Of a stretch of DNA of 34,964 nt, positions 6,436-14,084 are shown in pieces. Where the stretch lies: positions 1 through 34,964 of the forward strand of contig NZ_JAAABL010000037.1 of the NCBI RefSeq assembly GCF_009900765.1, given 5' to 3'. Source of the stretch: Rhodovarius lipocyclicus (GTDB lineage Bacteria > Pseudomonadota > Alphaproteobacteria > Acetobacterales > Acetobacteraceae). The translations under genes were made by a program, and so were the position numbers. A model generated the notes under the pieces. That model was not told where the DNA came from, did not search any database, and saw only the letters and a list, made by a program, of their open reading frames with translations. How positions within the stretch are numbered: the stretch's first letter is position 1; every line of letters begins with the position of its first letter.

Positions 6436-7383
6436 TCACTCTTCCGGAACCGCCATCAACCGCTCGGGGACGAGCATGCCCTCCTCGAGCCGGCACAGGC
6501 CGACGAACCGGTCCCCTGCCATCACGCGCACCAGGCCCCCCATGGGGTCGGCGGCTTCGGGAACCCTGCCCATGAAATCCACCAGGCTGAGGGCCTGGCC
6601 ATGCATGAGCCGGGTGGCCTCTTGCTCCGAGGCGGCCAGTGCCGGGATGTCGTCCAGCGCGGTCGCGAGCGGAAGCAGAAGGTCCAGGGACGGGGGCGTA
6701 TCGGCGCTTTCGAGCAGCTTGTCCAGCGAAACCGCGTGGGATTCCTTGAACGGGCCCACGGAAAGCCGCCGCAGCACGATGATGTGCCCCAGGCTGCCCA
6801 CCGCCTTGGCGATGTCGCGCGCCAGGCTGCGCATGTACACGCCCTTGCCGCTCTCCACTTCGAACACGGCGGTGTCGGCGTCCGGGCGCTCCACCAGCTC
6901 GAACCGGTCCACGCGGGCGGGGCGGGCTTCCAGCACCACCTCCTGGCCGTCGCGGGCCAGGTCATAGGCGCGCTCGCCATTCACCTTGATGGCGGAATAG
7001 ATCGGCGGCACCTGCATGATGTCGCCGGTGAAGGCGGGCAGGGCGGCGCGGATCGCCTCGTCCGTCGGGCGGGCGTCGGTGGTCTCGATCGGCTTGCCGT
7101 CGGCGTCGTCGGAATCGGTGGCGATGCCGAAGCGCAGCGTGAAGCGATAGGTCTTGGCGCCGTCCATCACATAGGGAACGGTCTTGGTCGCGGCGCCGAA
7201 GGCCACGGGCAGCAGCCCGGTCGCCAGCGGGTCCAGCGTGCCGCCATGGCCTGCCTTCTGCGCATCGAAGGCGCGCTTGACCTTGTTCACGACATCCGTG
7301 GAACCGATGCCCGAGGGCTTGTCCACGATCAGCCAGCCATCGATGGGCCGGCCCTTGGGCTTCTTGCGGAAATGGCGGGGCAT
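6436..7383 (-). CDS. truB: tRNA pseudouridine-55 synthase TruB
   Basis: This 315-residue enzyme isomerises U55 in the T-loop of tRNAs. Near the N-terminus lie GWLIVDKPSGIGST (residues 16-29) and HGGTLDPLATG (46-56), in which Asp51 is the catalytic aspartate. Further motifs are the KTYRF strand, the QVPPIYSAIKVNGERAYDLAR segment (about residues 120-140) and KGVYMRSLARDIA. The C-terminal part (about 240-315) corresponds to the TruB C-terminal/PUA-like region. It precedes rpsO in the common truB-rpsO order; the usual upstream partner rbfA is absent here, and a divergent gene follows upstream after 129 bp. Confidence 0.97.
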   Translation of the reverse strand: MPRHFRKKPKGRPIDGWLIVDKPSGIGSTDVVNKVKRAFDAQKAGHGGTLDPLATGLLPVAFGAATKTVPYVMDGAKTYRFTLRFGIATDSDDADGKPIETTDARPTDEAIRAALPAFTGDIMQVPPIYSAIKVNGERAYDLARDGQEVVLEARPARVDRFELVERPDADTAVFEVESGKGVYMRSLARDIAKAVGSLGHIIVLRRLSVGPFKESHAVSLDKLLESADTPPSLDLLLPLATALDDIPALAASEQEATRLMHGQALSLVDFMGRVPEAADPMGGLVRVMAGDRFVGLCRLEEGMLVPERLMAVPEE

Positions 7384-7512
7384 GGTTCTGGCGCGGTGGT
7401 TGAGGGGGCGGGTTCTACGGGATCGGGCGCGAAAGGGAAGGGCATGCGCCGCGCAGGGCTGAGGCGCGGCCCACGCTGGACTTGCCGGGCGCGAATGTCC
7501 AATTGTTCATCC

Positions 7513-8604
7513 ATGGTGAGATTCCCCGCGACCATCCCCGGCAAGCAATCCCTGATCCTGCTGGACGACCCGGCCCTGAACGCCGAAACGCCGGTGCCTT
7601 TGCTGGACGCCCCACTCACCCCCAACGCCCTGTTTTTCCTGCGCAACAACGGCATCGTGCCGGAATTCGTGCCCGAGGACTGGACCCTGTCGGTGGAAGG
7701 CGCCGTGCGCCGCCCCCTGTACCTGACGCTGGACCAGCTGCGCACCGGCTTCACCCGGCATGAGGTGGTGGCGGTGCTGGAATGCGCCGGCAATGGCCGC
7801 GCCGCTTTCTCCCCGCCCACCGATGGGCTGGCCTGGGGCCCGGGTGCGGTGGGCTGCGCGCGCTGGGCCGGCGTGCGCATGGCCGATGTGCTGAACGCCG
7901 CCGGGCTGCGGCCGGAGGCCTGCTACATCGCCCATGAAAGCCCCGACCATGTGCTGGGCAAGCCGGGGGTGCCCGCGCTGTCACGGGGCATCCCGCTGGC
8001 CAAGGCGCTGGCGCCCGAGACCCTGCTGGCCTGGGAGATGAATGGCGAGCCCCTGCCGCGCCTGCATGGCGCGCCGCTGCGGGTGGTGGTGCCGGGCTAT
8101 CCGGGCAGTGCCTGGCAGAAATGGCTGGGGCGGCTGTGGGTGCGGGATTGCGAGCATGACGGCGCCAAGATGACCGGCACCGACTACCGCATGCCCCGCC
8201 GCCCCTATGCCCCCGGCGAGGCCCCGGACCCCGCGGATTTCGCCGTGATCACCGACATCCCCGTGAAGTCCCTGATCACCCACCCGGCGGAGGGGTTTTC
8301 CGCCCGCGCGGGGCAACAGGTGGCGCTGCGCGGCTTCGCCTGGTCGGGGCATGTGCCGGTGGCCTCGGTGGCGGTGTCGGGCGATGGCGGCGCGGCCTGG
8401 CAGCCGGCGGAGCTGGAACCGGGCGAGGGCCCCTTCGCCTGGCGGCGCTTCCGGGGCCAGGTGCGGCTGGGCGCCGCCCCGGTGCTGATGGCCCGCGCGA
8501 CCGATGCGCAGGGGCGCAGCCAGCCCCTGGCGCCGGTGTGGAACCCGCGCGGCTACCTGAACAACGCGGTGGCGGCGGTGCGGGGCGTCATCGCGGCCGG
8601 GTGA
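7513..8604 (+). CDS. Sulfite-oxidase-like molybdopterin enzyme without signal peptide
   Basis: A 363-residue protein with an oxidoreductase molybdopterin-binding domain (about residues 35-235) and a Mo-cofactor dimerisation domain (about 250-360). The TPNALFFLRNN start of the fold and LECAGNGR, with Cys91 as the probable molybdenum ligand, are diagnostic, as is the PGYPGSAWQKWLGRLWV stretch and the VKSLITHP opening of the second domain. No Tat or Sec signal and no heme domain are present, so it resembles the plant-type, heme-free, apparently cytoplasmic form. Its electron acceptor is unknown. The ATG at 7513 is used; an in-frame ATG at 7495 is equally possible, and neither has a good ribosome site. 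It is divergent from truB. Confidence 0.88.
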   Translation: MVRFPATIPGKQSLILLDDPALNAETPVPLLDAPLTPNALFFLRNNGIVPEFVPEDWTLSVEGAVRRPLYLTLDQLRTGFTRHEVVAVLECAGNGRAAFSPPTDGLAWGPGAVGCARWAGVRMADVLNAAGLRPEACYIAHESPDHVLGKPGVPALSRGIPLAKALAPETLLAWEMNGEPLPRLHGAPLRVVVPGYPGSAWQKWLGRLWVRDCEHDGAKMTGTDYRMPRRPYAPGEAPDPADFAVITDIPVKSLITHPAEGFSARAGQQVALRGFAWSGHVPVASVAVSGDGGAAWQPAELEPGEGPFAWRRFRGQVRLGAAPVLMARATDAQGRSQPLAPVWNPRGYLNNAVAAVRGVIAAG

Positions 8605-8653
8605 GCCTTTTTCCGCTTGCGGCATATCCGGGGGTGCATGATCCTCCGCTGCC

Positions 8654-9151
8654 ATGACCGCCACCACACCGCTCGTCGTCGTCCCCGCCGATGGGGGCAA
8701 ATCCTTCTGGCAGCCGGTACCGGCCAACGGCTTCGTGCGCTGCCTCCTGGCTTCCAAGGATTTCGGGGGCGAAACCCCCTTCGCCATGGGCACGCAGACG
8801 GTGGCCGCCGGCTGCTTCGTGCGCGAACACGCCCACCCGGACAATGAGGAAGTGATCTTCGTGCTGGACGGCAAGGGCGAGGCGCTGATCGACGGCACCG
8901 ACCGCCAGCCGATGGAAAAGGGCAGCTGCTACTTCTTCGGGCGCGGCCACACCCACCGCTTCCAGGCCAGCGGGGACGGGCCGCTGACCTTCATGTGGCT
9001 GATGCTGCCCGGGGGGCTGGAAACCTTCTTCGCCCGCATCGGGCGGGAGAAACACCCGGGCGACGCCACCCCCGCCCCCTTCCCCCGCCCCGAGGACGTG
9101 CTGAAGATCGAGGCCGAGACCGTCTTCGCCACCTTGCCGGCGAAGGGCTGA
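8654..9151 (+). CDS. Cupin-domain protein
   Basis: A 165-residue single-domain cupin. Cupin motif 1 is seen as CFVREHAHPDNEEVIFVLDGKG, split here as VREHAHPDNEE (residues 57-66) and VIFVLDGKG (67-75): His59, His61 and Glu65 or Glu66 are the likely metal ligands. Motif 2 is KGSCYFFGRGHTHRF, with His101 or His99 as the fourth ligand. The C-terminal 50 residues add a charged tail. It starts 49 bp after the molybdoenzyme and 4 bp before the NIPSNAP gene, so it probably opens or belongs to a catabolic operon. It could be a metal-dependent dioxygenase or isomerase, or a sensor; the sequence does not decide. Confidence 0.85.
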   Translation: MTATTPLVVVPADGGKSFWQPVPANGFVRCLLASKDFGGETPFAMGTQTVAAGCFVREHAHPDNEEVIFVLDGKGEALIDGTDRQPMEKGSCYFFGRGHTHRFQASGDGPLTFMWLMLPGGLETFFARIGREKHPGDATPAPFPRPEDVLKIEAETVFATLPAKG

Positions 9152-9155
9152 GGCG

Positions 9156-9470
9156 ATGCTGGTCGAGGAACGCGACTATCGCATCCGCCCCGGCAAGCTG
9201 GGCCAGTTTGTCGCAACCTATGAGGAGCACGGGCTGCCGTTGCAGAAGCACTATCTGGACCGCTTCCTGGGCTATTTCACCACCGAGATCGGGGAGCTGA
9301 ACCACGTCGTCGCCTGGTGGGGGTATGAGGGGCTGGACGACCGCCTGCGCCGCCGCGCCGCCATGCTGGCCGACCCGGCCTGGACGGCCTACCTGTCGAT
9401 GGTGACGGATCTGCTGGACACACAGAACAGCCGCATCCTGCTGCCCACCGGCTTTTCCCCGATCAAATGA
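9156..9470 (+). CDS. NIPSNAP-family protein
   Basis: A 104-residue protein with the ferredoxin-like alpha/beta fold of the NIPSNAP family: an N-terminal EERDYRIRPGKLGQFVATYEE strand-helix unit, a central LGYFTTEIGELNHVVAWWGYE strand pair (about residues 38-59), and the conserved D-R-x-x-R-R-A-A-M helix leading into DPAWTAYL. These small proteins are common partners of catabolic and transport genes in Alpha- and Betaproteobacteria, but their biochemical role is not settled. It is 4 bp downstream of the cupin gene and its stop overlaps the ATG of one possible start of the next gene, which indicates translational coupling. Confidence 0.87.
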   Translation: MLVEERDYRIRPGKLGQFVATYEEHGLPLQKHYLDRFLGYFTTEIGELNHVVAWWGYEGLDDRLRRRAAMLADPAWTAYLSMVTDLLDTQNSRILLPTGFSPIK

Positions 9471-9481
9471 GGGGTTGGCAC

Positions 9482-10477
9482 ATGAAGGGCTGTCCCACCC
9501 GCAGGGCCTTGGCCGGGCTGGCCCTGGCGGCGCCCGCCATCCGCCACGCGGCGGCGCAGGACATGATCGAACTGAGGCTGGGCCATGTGCTGTCCGAGCA
9601 ATCCTCCTATCACGTCGCGGGCACCAGGCTGGCGCAGCTGGTGCAGGCCCGCACCCAGGGCCGCGTCAGAATCGCGGTGTTCGGCAATTCCGCCCTGGGC
9701 GGAGAGCTGCGGCTGATCCAGTCCGCGCGCACGGGCGGGGTGGACCTGATGTTCAACTCCCAGCCCTCGCTGGAGAACACGCTGCGCGACTATGGCGTGC
9801 TCTCCCTGCCCTGGCTGTGGGACGACCACGCGCAGGCCAACCGCGTGCTGCAGGGCCCCGTCGGCCAGCGCCTGCTGCGCCCGCTGGAGAATGTGGGCAT
9901 GATCGGCCTCTCCTGGTTCAACCTGTTCGAGCGCTCGGTGCTGACCAACCGCCCCTTCTCCACCCTGGCGGAGGCACGCGGCATCAAGGTGCGCGTCATC
10001 CAGTCCCCGGGCTATGTGGAGGCCTATCGCAGCATCGGCATGCAGCCGACCCCCATCGCCTATGCCGATCTGCTGATGGCCCTGCGCAACGGCACGGTGG
10101 ATGCGGCGGAGCTGGGACCGGACCAGATGATCGCCGACCGCTTCGTGGAGGCGGTGCGCCATTACGTGCTGACCCGCACGCACCAGCTGCCCTCGGTGCT
10201 CGTCGCCTCGCGCTCCCGCTTCAACGCGTTGCCGCCGGAGGCGCAGGCCGCGATCCGCGACAGCGTGCCGGAGGCGGTGGCGGCGGGCCTCGTCTACTAC
10301 GAGCAGTTCCGTGAGGAGAGCTTCGCCGAGGTGCGCCGGCGCGGCATCAACATCATCGAGCCGGAGCTGGCGCCCTTCAGGGCGGCGGCGCGCACCGCCT
10401 ATGACGTCATCCTGAACGCGGCACCCAACGGGCGCACCATGCTGGCCGAGATCGAAACCGCCAAGGCCGCCGCATGA
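9482..10477 (+). CDS. TRAP transporter substrate-binding protein, DctP family
   Basis: A periplasmic binder of about 331 residues. The ATG at 9482 has GAGGGG eight bases upstream and begins a basic, Ala-rich export signal (TRRALAGLALAAPAIRHAAAQ); a second ATG at 9467 overlaps the NIPSNAP stop as ATGA. DctP features are the LRLGHVLSEQSSYHVAGTRL start, the GRVRIAVFGNSALGGE strand, WFNLFERSVLTNR and the GIKVRVIQSPGYVEAYRSIG hinge with the basic residue (RVIQSP) that grips carboxylates. The TAYADL-type segment PIAYADLLMALRNGTVDAAE is also clear. No DctQ or DctM membrane subunit lies nearby, so it must use a distant transporter or act as a receptor. Confidence 0.9.
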   Translation: MKGCPTRRALAGLALAAPAIRHAAAQDMIELRLGHVLSEQSSYHVAGTRLAQLVQARTQGRVRIAVFGNSALGGELRLIQSARTGGVDLMFNSQPSLENTLRDYGVLSLPWLWDDHAQANRVLQGPVGQRLLRPLENVGMIGLSWFNLFERSVLTNRPFSTLAEARGIKVRVIQSPGYVEAYRSIGMQPTPIAYADLLMALRNGTVDAAELGPDQMIADRFVEAVRHYVLTRTHQLPSVLVASRSRFNALPPEAQAAIRDSVPEAVAAGLVYYEQFREESFAEVRRRGINIIEPELAPFRAAARTAYDVILNAAPNGRTMLAEIETAKAAA

Positions 10478-11259
10478 TGCTGGAACGACCTGACGGCGCG
10501 AGGCTGGCCGTCGAGATCCATGGCGAGGGCCCGCCCCTGCTGCTGCTGTCCGGGCTGGGGGGCACGGCGGGGTTCTGGCGGGGGCTGCTGCCGGAACTGG
10601 CGGCCCGGCACCGCGTGGCCATCTTCGACCAGCGCGGCGTGGGCGCCAGCACGCGCGGCACCGCCCCCGTGACCATCCAGACGCTGGCGGAGGACGCGGC
10701 GGCCGTGGCCGCCCTGCTGGGCGAAGGCCCGGTCGCGCTGGTCGGCCATTCCACCGGCGCCGCCATGGTGATGACCATGCAGGCGCAGCGCATGCTGCCC
10801 GTCTCGCGCCTCGTGCTGTCGGCGGGCTGGCTGCGGGCGGACCACTACCTGCGCGCGCTGTTCACCATGCGCCTCGCGATCCTGCAGCGCGCGGGCTACG
10901 CGGCGTATGAGATGGTGGGCCGCTTCCTGGCCTATCCGCCGATGGAGCTGGCCGCCAGCGCCAATCTGGGCGCGCCAGACCCGCTGCCCCCGGAACGCGA
11001 GGCGGAGGAAACCCGCCGCTGGGCCGAACGCATCCAGGCGCTGCTGGCCTTCGACGGCACGGCGCTGGCGCCGCGCGTCTCGGCCCCCACCCTGGTGCTG
11101 GGCACGCCGGACGACGTGATCGTGCCCTATCACCACCAGAAGGAAACCGCGGCCGCGGTGCCGGGCGCCATGATGGCCACCATCGACGGCGGCGGGCATT
11201 TCTACCCGCTGACGCGGCGCGAGGCCCTGCTGGGAAAGCTGCTGCCCTTCCTCACATGA
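10474..11259 (+). CDS. Alpha/beta hydrolase, RutD-like
   Basis: A 261-residue alpha/beta-fold hydrolase. The catalytic triad is visible as Ser93 in GHSTG, Asp213 or Asp214 in GTPDDVIVP and His242 in GGGHFYP; the oxyanion strand is LLLLSGLGG. The mid-region (SAGWLRADHYLRALF, and LAYPPMEL in the lid) closely follows RutD, the putative aminoacrylate hydrolase of pyrimidine degradation, although no rutABC genes are here. Its ATG overlaps the TRAP-binder stop (ATGA), so the pair is translationally coupled. A role in hydrolysing an amide, ester or carbamate intermediate of the imported acid is an inference. The 3' end overlaps the convergent SDR gene by 8 bp. Confidence 0.85.
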   Translation: MMLERPDGARLAVEIHGEGPPLLLLSGLGGTAGFWRGLLPELAARHRVAIFDQRGVGASTRGTAPVTIQTLAEDAAAVAALLGEGPVALVGHSTGAAMVMTMQAQRMLPVSRLVLSAGWLRADHYLRALFTMRLAILQRAGYAAYEMVGRFLAYPPMELAASANLGAPDPLPPEREAEETRRWAERIQALLAFDGTALAPRVSAPTLVLGTPDDVIVPYHHQKETAAAVPGAMMATIDGGGHFYPLTRREALLGKLLPFLT

Positions 11260-12004
11260 CCACGCCGCCGCCATCCACCACATAGGTGGCGCCGGTGACG
11301 AAGGAGGCATCGTCCGAGGCCAGGAAGACGATGACCTTCGCCACTTCCTCCGGCAGGCCCAGGCGCTGCATCGGGCAGCGGCTGTCCAGCACGCGCTTAA
11401 ACTCCGCGGGGTCGGGCGCGTTGGCGATCATGCGGTCGAAATAAGGGCTGCCGATCGGGCCCGGGGCCACGGCGTTCACGCGGATGCCGTCCGCCACATG
11501 GTCCAGCGCCATCGCGCGCGTCAGGCTATCGACCGCGCCCTTGCTGGCGACATAGGCCGCGCGGTCCCGCAAGCCGATGATGGCGATGTTGGACGCGGTG
11601 TTCACGATGGCCCCGCCACCCTGCCGGCGCATCACCGGCACCACATGCTTGGCGCACAGGAACACGCCCTTCACGTTCACGCGGAACAGCGCGTCCCAAT
11701 CCTCCTCGGCGGTGGAGACGACATCGCCCTGGATGCCATACCCCGCATTGCTGCACAGGATGTCGATGCGGCCGTACCGCGCCACCACCTCCTGCACCAT
11801 GCGGGCGCAATCGGCGGATTGGCCGACATCCACCCGCATCGCCAGGCCCCCGTTGGGCAACAGGGAGACCGTCTCCTCCGCCGCATCCATGTTCAGGTCG
11901 GCGACGGCGACCTGCGCACCCTCCCGCGCCGCCAGCAAGGCCGTGGCACGCCCGATGCCGCTGCCCGCGCCCGTGATCAGCAAGATCTTGCCGGTGAGGC
12001 GCAT
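11252..12004 (-). CDS. Short-chain dehydrogenase/reductase (SDR)
   Basis: A 250-residue classical SDR. The Rossmann nucleotide motif TGAGSGIG is at residues 11-18, NAG at 86-88, catalytic Ser138 (VNTASN) and Tyr151-x3-Lys155 (YVASK). Asp36 after the second strand (VADLN) suggests preference for NAD(H). The C-terminal VTGATYVVDGGGVV signature is complete. The substrate is likely a secondary alcohol or ketone and cannot be named. It is monocistronic in this window: the next gene on the same strand ends 116 bp upstream behind a hairpin, and the gene in front is convergent. Confidence 0.92.
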   Translation of the reverse strand: MRLTGKILLITGAGSGIGRATALLAAREGAQVAVADLNMDAAEETVSLLPNGGLAMRVDVGQSADCARMVQEVVARYGRIDILCSNAGYGIQGDVVSTAEEDWDALFRVNVKGVFLCAKHVVPVMRRQGGGAIVNTASNIAIIGLRDRAAYVASKGAVDSLTRAMALDHVADGIRVNAVAPGPIGSPYFDRMIANAPDPAEFKRVLDSRCPMQRLGLPEEVAKVIVFLASDDASFVTGATYVVDGGGVVM

Positions 12005-12058
12005 GATGAGGTCGCTCCGTGAGGTTCGGAGGGATCATGAAGCAGGGGTGGGGGGCCG

Positions 12059-12086
12059 CAAGGGGCCTTTCGGCTCCTGCCGGGGG
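12059..12086 (+). repeat. Dispersed repeat, short core copy C
   Basis: The core AGGGGCCTTTCGGCTCCTG plus CCGGGGG matches copies A (124-207) and B (18911-18993) without mismatch over the core. Only the right half of the longer unit is present. It sits in the 116-bp gap between the SDR start and the end of the liv operon, next to the hairpin at 12090-12113. Confidence 0.6.
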
Positions 12087-12089
12087 AGT

Positions 12090-12113
12090 TTGAGGGGGCG
12101 GGCGCCCCCTCAA
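12090..12113 (-). terminator. GC hairpin ending the liv operon
   Basis: A perfect 10-bp stem TTGAGGGGGC / GCCCCCTCAA with a 4-base loop, 8 bp past the stop codon of the liv-type binding protein. It resembles the hairpins at 206-226 and 238-258. No long T-run follows, so it may act as a transcript-end stabiliser or with Rho. Confidence 0.5.
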
Positions 12114-12120
12114 TCCGGCC

Positions 12121-13308
12121 TCACGCCGCCGGCGGCCCCCGATGCCCGATCAGCGTGAACCCGCCATCCTTGATTTCCAGCACATAGGCGGTCTTCAGCG
12201 CGTCCCCGCCCTCGGTGAAGCGTGCCAGCGTGCCTTCGATGGTATCCACGTTGCGCAGGGCCCGCAGCGCGTCGCGCACGGCGGCGCGTTCGGCGGCCAG
12301 CTTGCCGCGTTCGCCTGTCACGCGCGCGGCGGCCATGGCGCGGGCGTAGAGGTGGACGATGCTGTGCGCGGCAGCGTCGTACATGCCCGGGCGCAGTTCC
12401 CCGGTCTCGCCGGCCGCGCGGGCGCGCCTGACGAATTCATCGCTGAACACCTTCGCCGCCGGGGTGTCGAAATTGTAGAAATGGGTGGAGGAGATGAGCG
12501 TGCCGTTGCCGTCCGCGCCCATGCGTTCGGGCAGGTTCACGTCCATGATGGTGGTGCCGCCCACCAGCCGCGCGGTCATGCCCTGGCGGCGCATTTCCTT
12601 CACCAGCGCGATGGCCGGTTCCGGCGGGCCGCCCATGCACACGATGTCCGGGTTCTGCGCCTTCAGCTGCGCCACCTGGGCCGACATGTCGAAGGCCGCG
12701 ACCGGGAAGGACACGGTGCCCCCCACCGGGATGCCGGCCGCCTGCAGCAGCTTGGGGTACACGTCGGTGCCCATCGACCGGCCCACCACCTCGTCCGAGG
12801 TATAGGCGATGGAGGCGCGGCGGATCTGGATGCCGGCCTCACGCGCCACGGGCAGCAGGCGCTCGAACAGGTAGGCCTCGTCGGAGGTGTTGCGGAAGGC
12901 GAAGCGGAACGGCGCCGACAGGCCGGGCGCGCTGCTGGCGATGGCCATCTGGCAGATGCCCAGCCGATCGCCGACCGGGAAGGCCACGCGGCATTCGCTG
13001 CTGCTGAAGGGGCCGATCACGCCCAGCGCGCCGTCATCCTCGGCGAACTGGCGGGCGGCCACGGCGGCCTGTTCGGGGCGGGAGGCGGTGTCGAACAGCT
13101 TGACCGCGACCGGGCGGCCGTTGACGCCGCCGGCGGCGTTCACCTCCTCCAGCGCCAGGTTCACCGCGATCTCGTTGCGGCGGGTCAGCGTGACCCAGTT
13201 GCCGGATTTCGCGGTGGTGAAGCCGAGCAGCAGGGGCGCGCCCTGGGCCTTGGCGGAGAGCGCCGGCAGGGCCAGCCCCGCGGCGAGAAGCGGACGACGA
13301 GAGATCAT
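12121..13308 (-). CDS. Branched-chain amino acid-type ABC substrate-binding protein (LivK family)
   Basis: A 395-residue exported Peripla_BP_6 binder. The ATG at 13306-13308 follows AAGGAGG and begins the signal MISRRPLLAAGLALPALSAKAQG; a longer reading to 13380 would extend into the livF gene. Landmarks are GFTTAKSGNWVTLTRRNEIA near the mature N-terminus, ALEEVNAAGGVNGRPVAVKLFDTAS, GVIGPFSSSE, and the hinge strand FMGG-like IVCMGGPPEPAIALVKEMR. It is the last gene of the operon, 68 bp after livF with a hairpin between. Together with LivHMGF it forms a complete importer. In this family ligands range from amino acids to aromatic acids; the neighbouring HpaB-like enzyme suggests an aromatic ligand. 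Confidence 0.9.
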   Translation of the reverse strand: MISRRPLLAAGLALPALSAKAQGAPLLLGFTTAKSGNWVTLTRRNEIAVNLALEEVNAAGGVNGRPVAVKLFDTASRPEQAAVAARQFAEDDGALGVIGPFSSSECRVAFPVGDRLGICQMAIASSAPGLSAPFRFAFRNTSDEAYLFERLLPVAREAGIQIRRASIAYTSDEVVGRSMGTDVYPKLLQAAGIPVGGTVSFPVAAFDMSAQVAQLKAQNPDIVCMGGPPEPAIALVKEMRRQGMTARLVGGTTIMDVNLPERMGADGNGTLISSTHFYNFDTPAAKVFSDEFVRRARAAGETGELRPGMYDAAAHSIVHLYARAMAAARVTGERGKLAAERAAVRDALRALRNVDTIEGTLARFTEGGDALKTAYVLEIKDGGFTLIGHRGPPAA

Positions 13309-13334
13309 GCTTGAAGCCTCCTTGTAATGTTGAG

Positions 13335-13351
13335 CGGGGGCCTTGCCCCCG
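13335..13351 (-). promoter_or_regulatory. Hairpin between livF and the binding-protein gene
   Basis: A perfect 7-bp stem CGGGGGC / GCCCCCG with a 3-base loop in the 68-bp gap before the binding-protein gene. Hairpins in this position often limit read-through or protect the downstream message and so set the binder-to-permease ratio. That role is inferred from position. Confidence 0.4.
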
Positions 13352-13376
13352 GAAATCATGTGCCGGCCGTGGCGCC

Positions 13377-14084
13377 TCACGCCGCCGCGCCCAGATAGGC
13401 GCCCCGCACCCGGTCATCCTTCAGCAGCTCGGCCGAGGGACCGGCCACCACCGCGCGCCCCAGCTCCAGCACCAGGGCCTGGCGGCTGGCTTCCAGCGCC
13501 AGCAGCGCGTTCTGTTCCACCAGCAGGATGGACATGCCCTCGGCGTTCAGGCTGGCGATCAGCGCGAACACCTCGGCGGTCAGGCGCGGCGACAGGCCGA
13601 GCGAGGGTTCGTCCAGCATGATCAGCTTCGGCTTCGCCATCATGGCGCGGCCGATGGCCAGCATCTGCTGCTCCCCGCCCGACAGCACGCCCGCCTTCAT
13701 GTGCCGCCGCGCGGCCAGGTTGCTGAAGCGGTCGTAGATCGCGTCCAGCTCCGCCTGGCCCGGCGTGTCGCGGCGGGTGTAGGCGCCCATCAGCAGGTTT
13801 TCCTCCACCGTCAGGCTGGTCAGCACGCGCCGGCCCTCGGGCACCAGCACCAGGCCGCGGCGCACGCGCTCGGGCGCCGACAGCTTCGTGATGTCCTCAC
13901 CCAGGAAGCGGACGCTGCCGCCGGCGCCGGGCATCAGCCCCAGCAGCGTGCGCAGCAGGGTGGATTTGCCCGCGCCATTGGCGCCCAGCACGGCCATCAC
14001 CTCGCCCTGCCCCACGGTCAGGGAAACGTCGTCCAACGCGCGCACGGGGCCATAGGCGGCCGAGAGATGGGCGGCTTCAAGCAT
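13377..14084 (-). CDS. livF: ABC transporter ATP-binding protein LivF
   Basis: A 235-residue ATPase from the ATG at 14082-14084 (MLEAAHLSAAYGPV, the usual LivF start); an in-frame ATG at 14105 would add seven residues. Walker A GANGAGKST is at residues 34-42, the LivF-specific VPEGRRVLTSLTVEENL at 81-97, the signature LSGGEQQ at 134-140 and Walker B LIMLDEPSLGL directly after. The start overlaps the end of livG by 8 bp. It pairs with LivG to power the LivHM channel. Confidence 0.94.
   Translation of the reverse strand: MLEAAHLSAAYGPVRALDDVSLTVGQGEVMAVLGANGAGKSTLLRTLLGLMPGAGGSVRFLGEDITKLSAPERVRRGLVLVPEGRRVLTSLTVEENLLMGAYTRRDTPGQAELDAIYDRFSNLAARRHMKAGVLSGGEQQMLAIGRAMMAKPKLIMLDEPSLGLSPRLTAEVFALIASLNAEGMSILLVEQNALLALEASRQALVLELGRAVVAGPSAELLKDDRVRGAYLGAAA

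Noticed and set aside
6415-7512. A long plus-strand open frame in front of the molybdoenzyme gene, opposite truB
   Set aside because: It is the antisense shadow of truB, which has all catalytic motifs. The molybdoenzyme fold starts only after 7495-7513.
12005-12120. A small gene in the SDR-liv gap
   Set aside because: The gap is explained by the repeat core and a hairpin. The open frames crossing it are extensions or shadows of neighbours without their own start signals.
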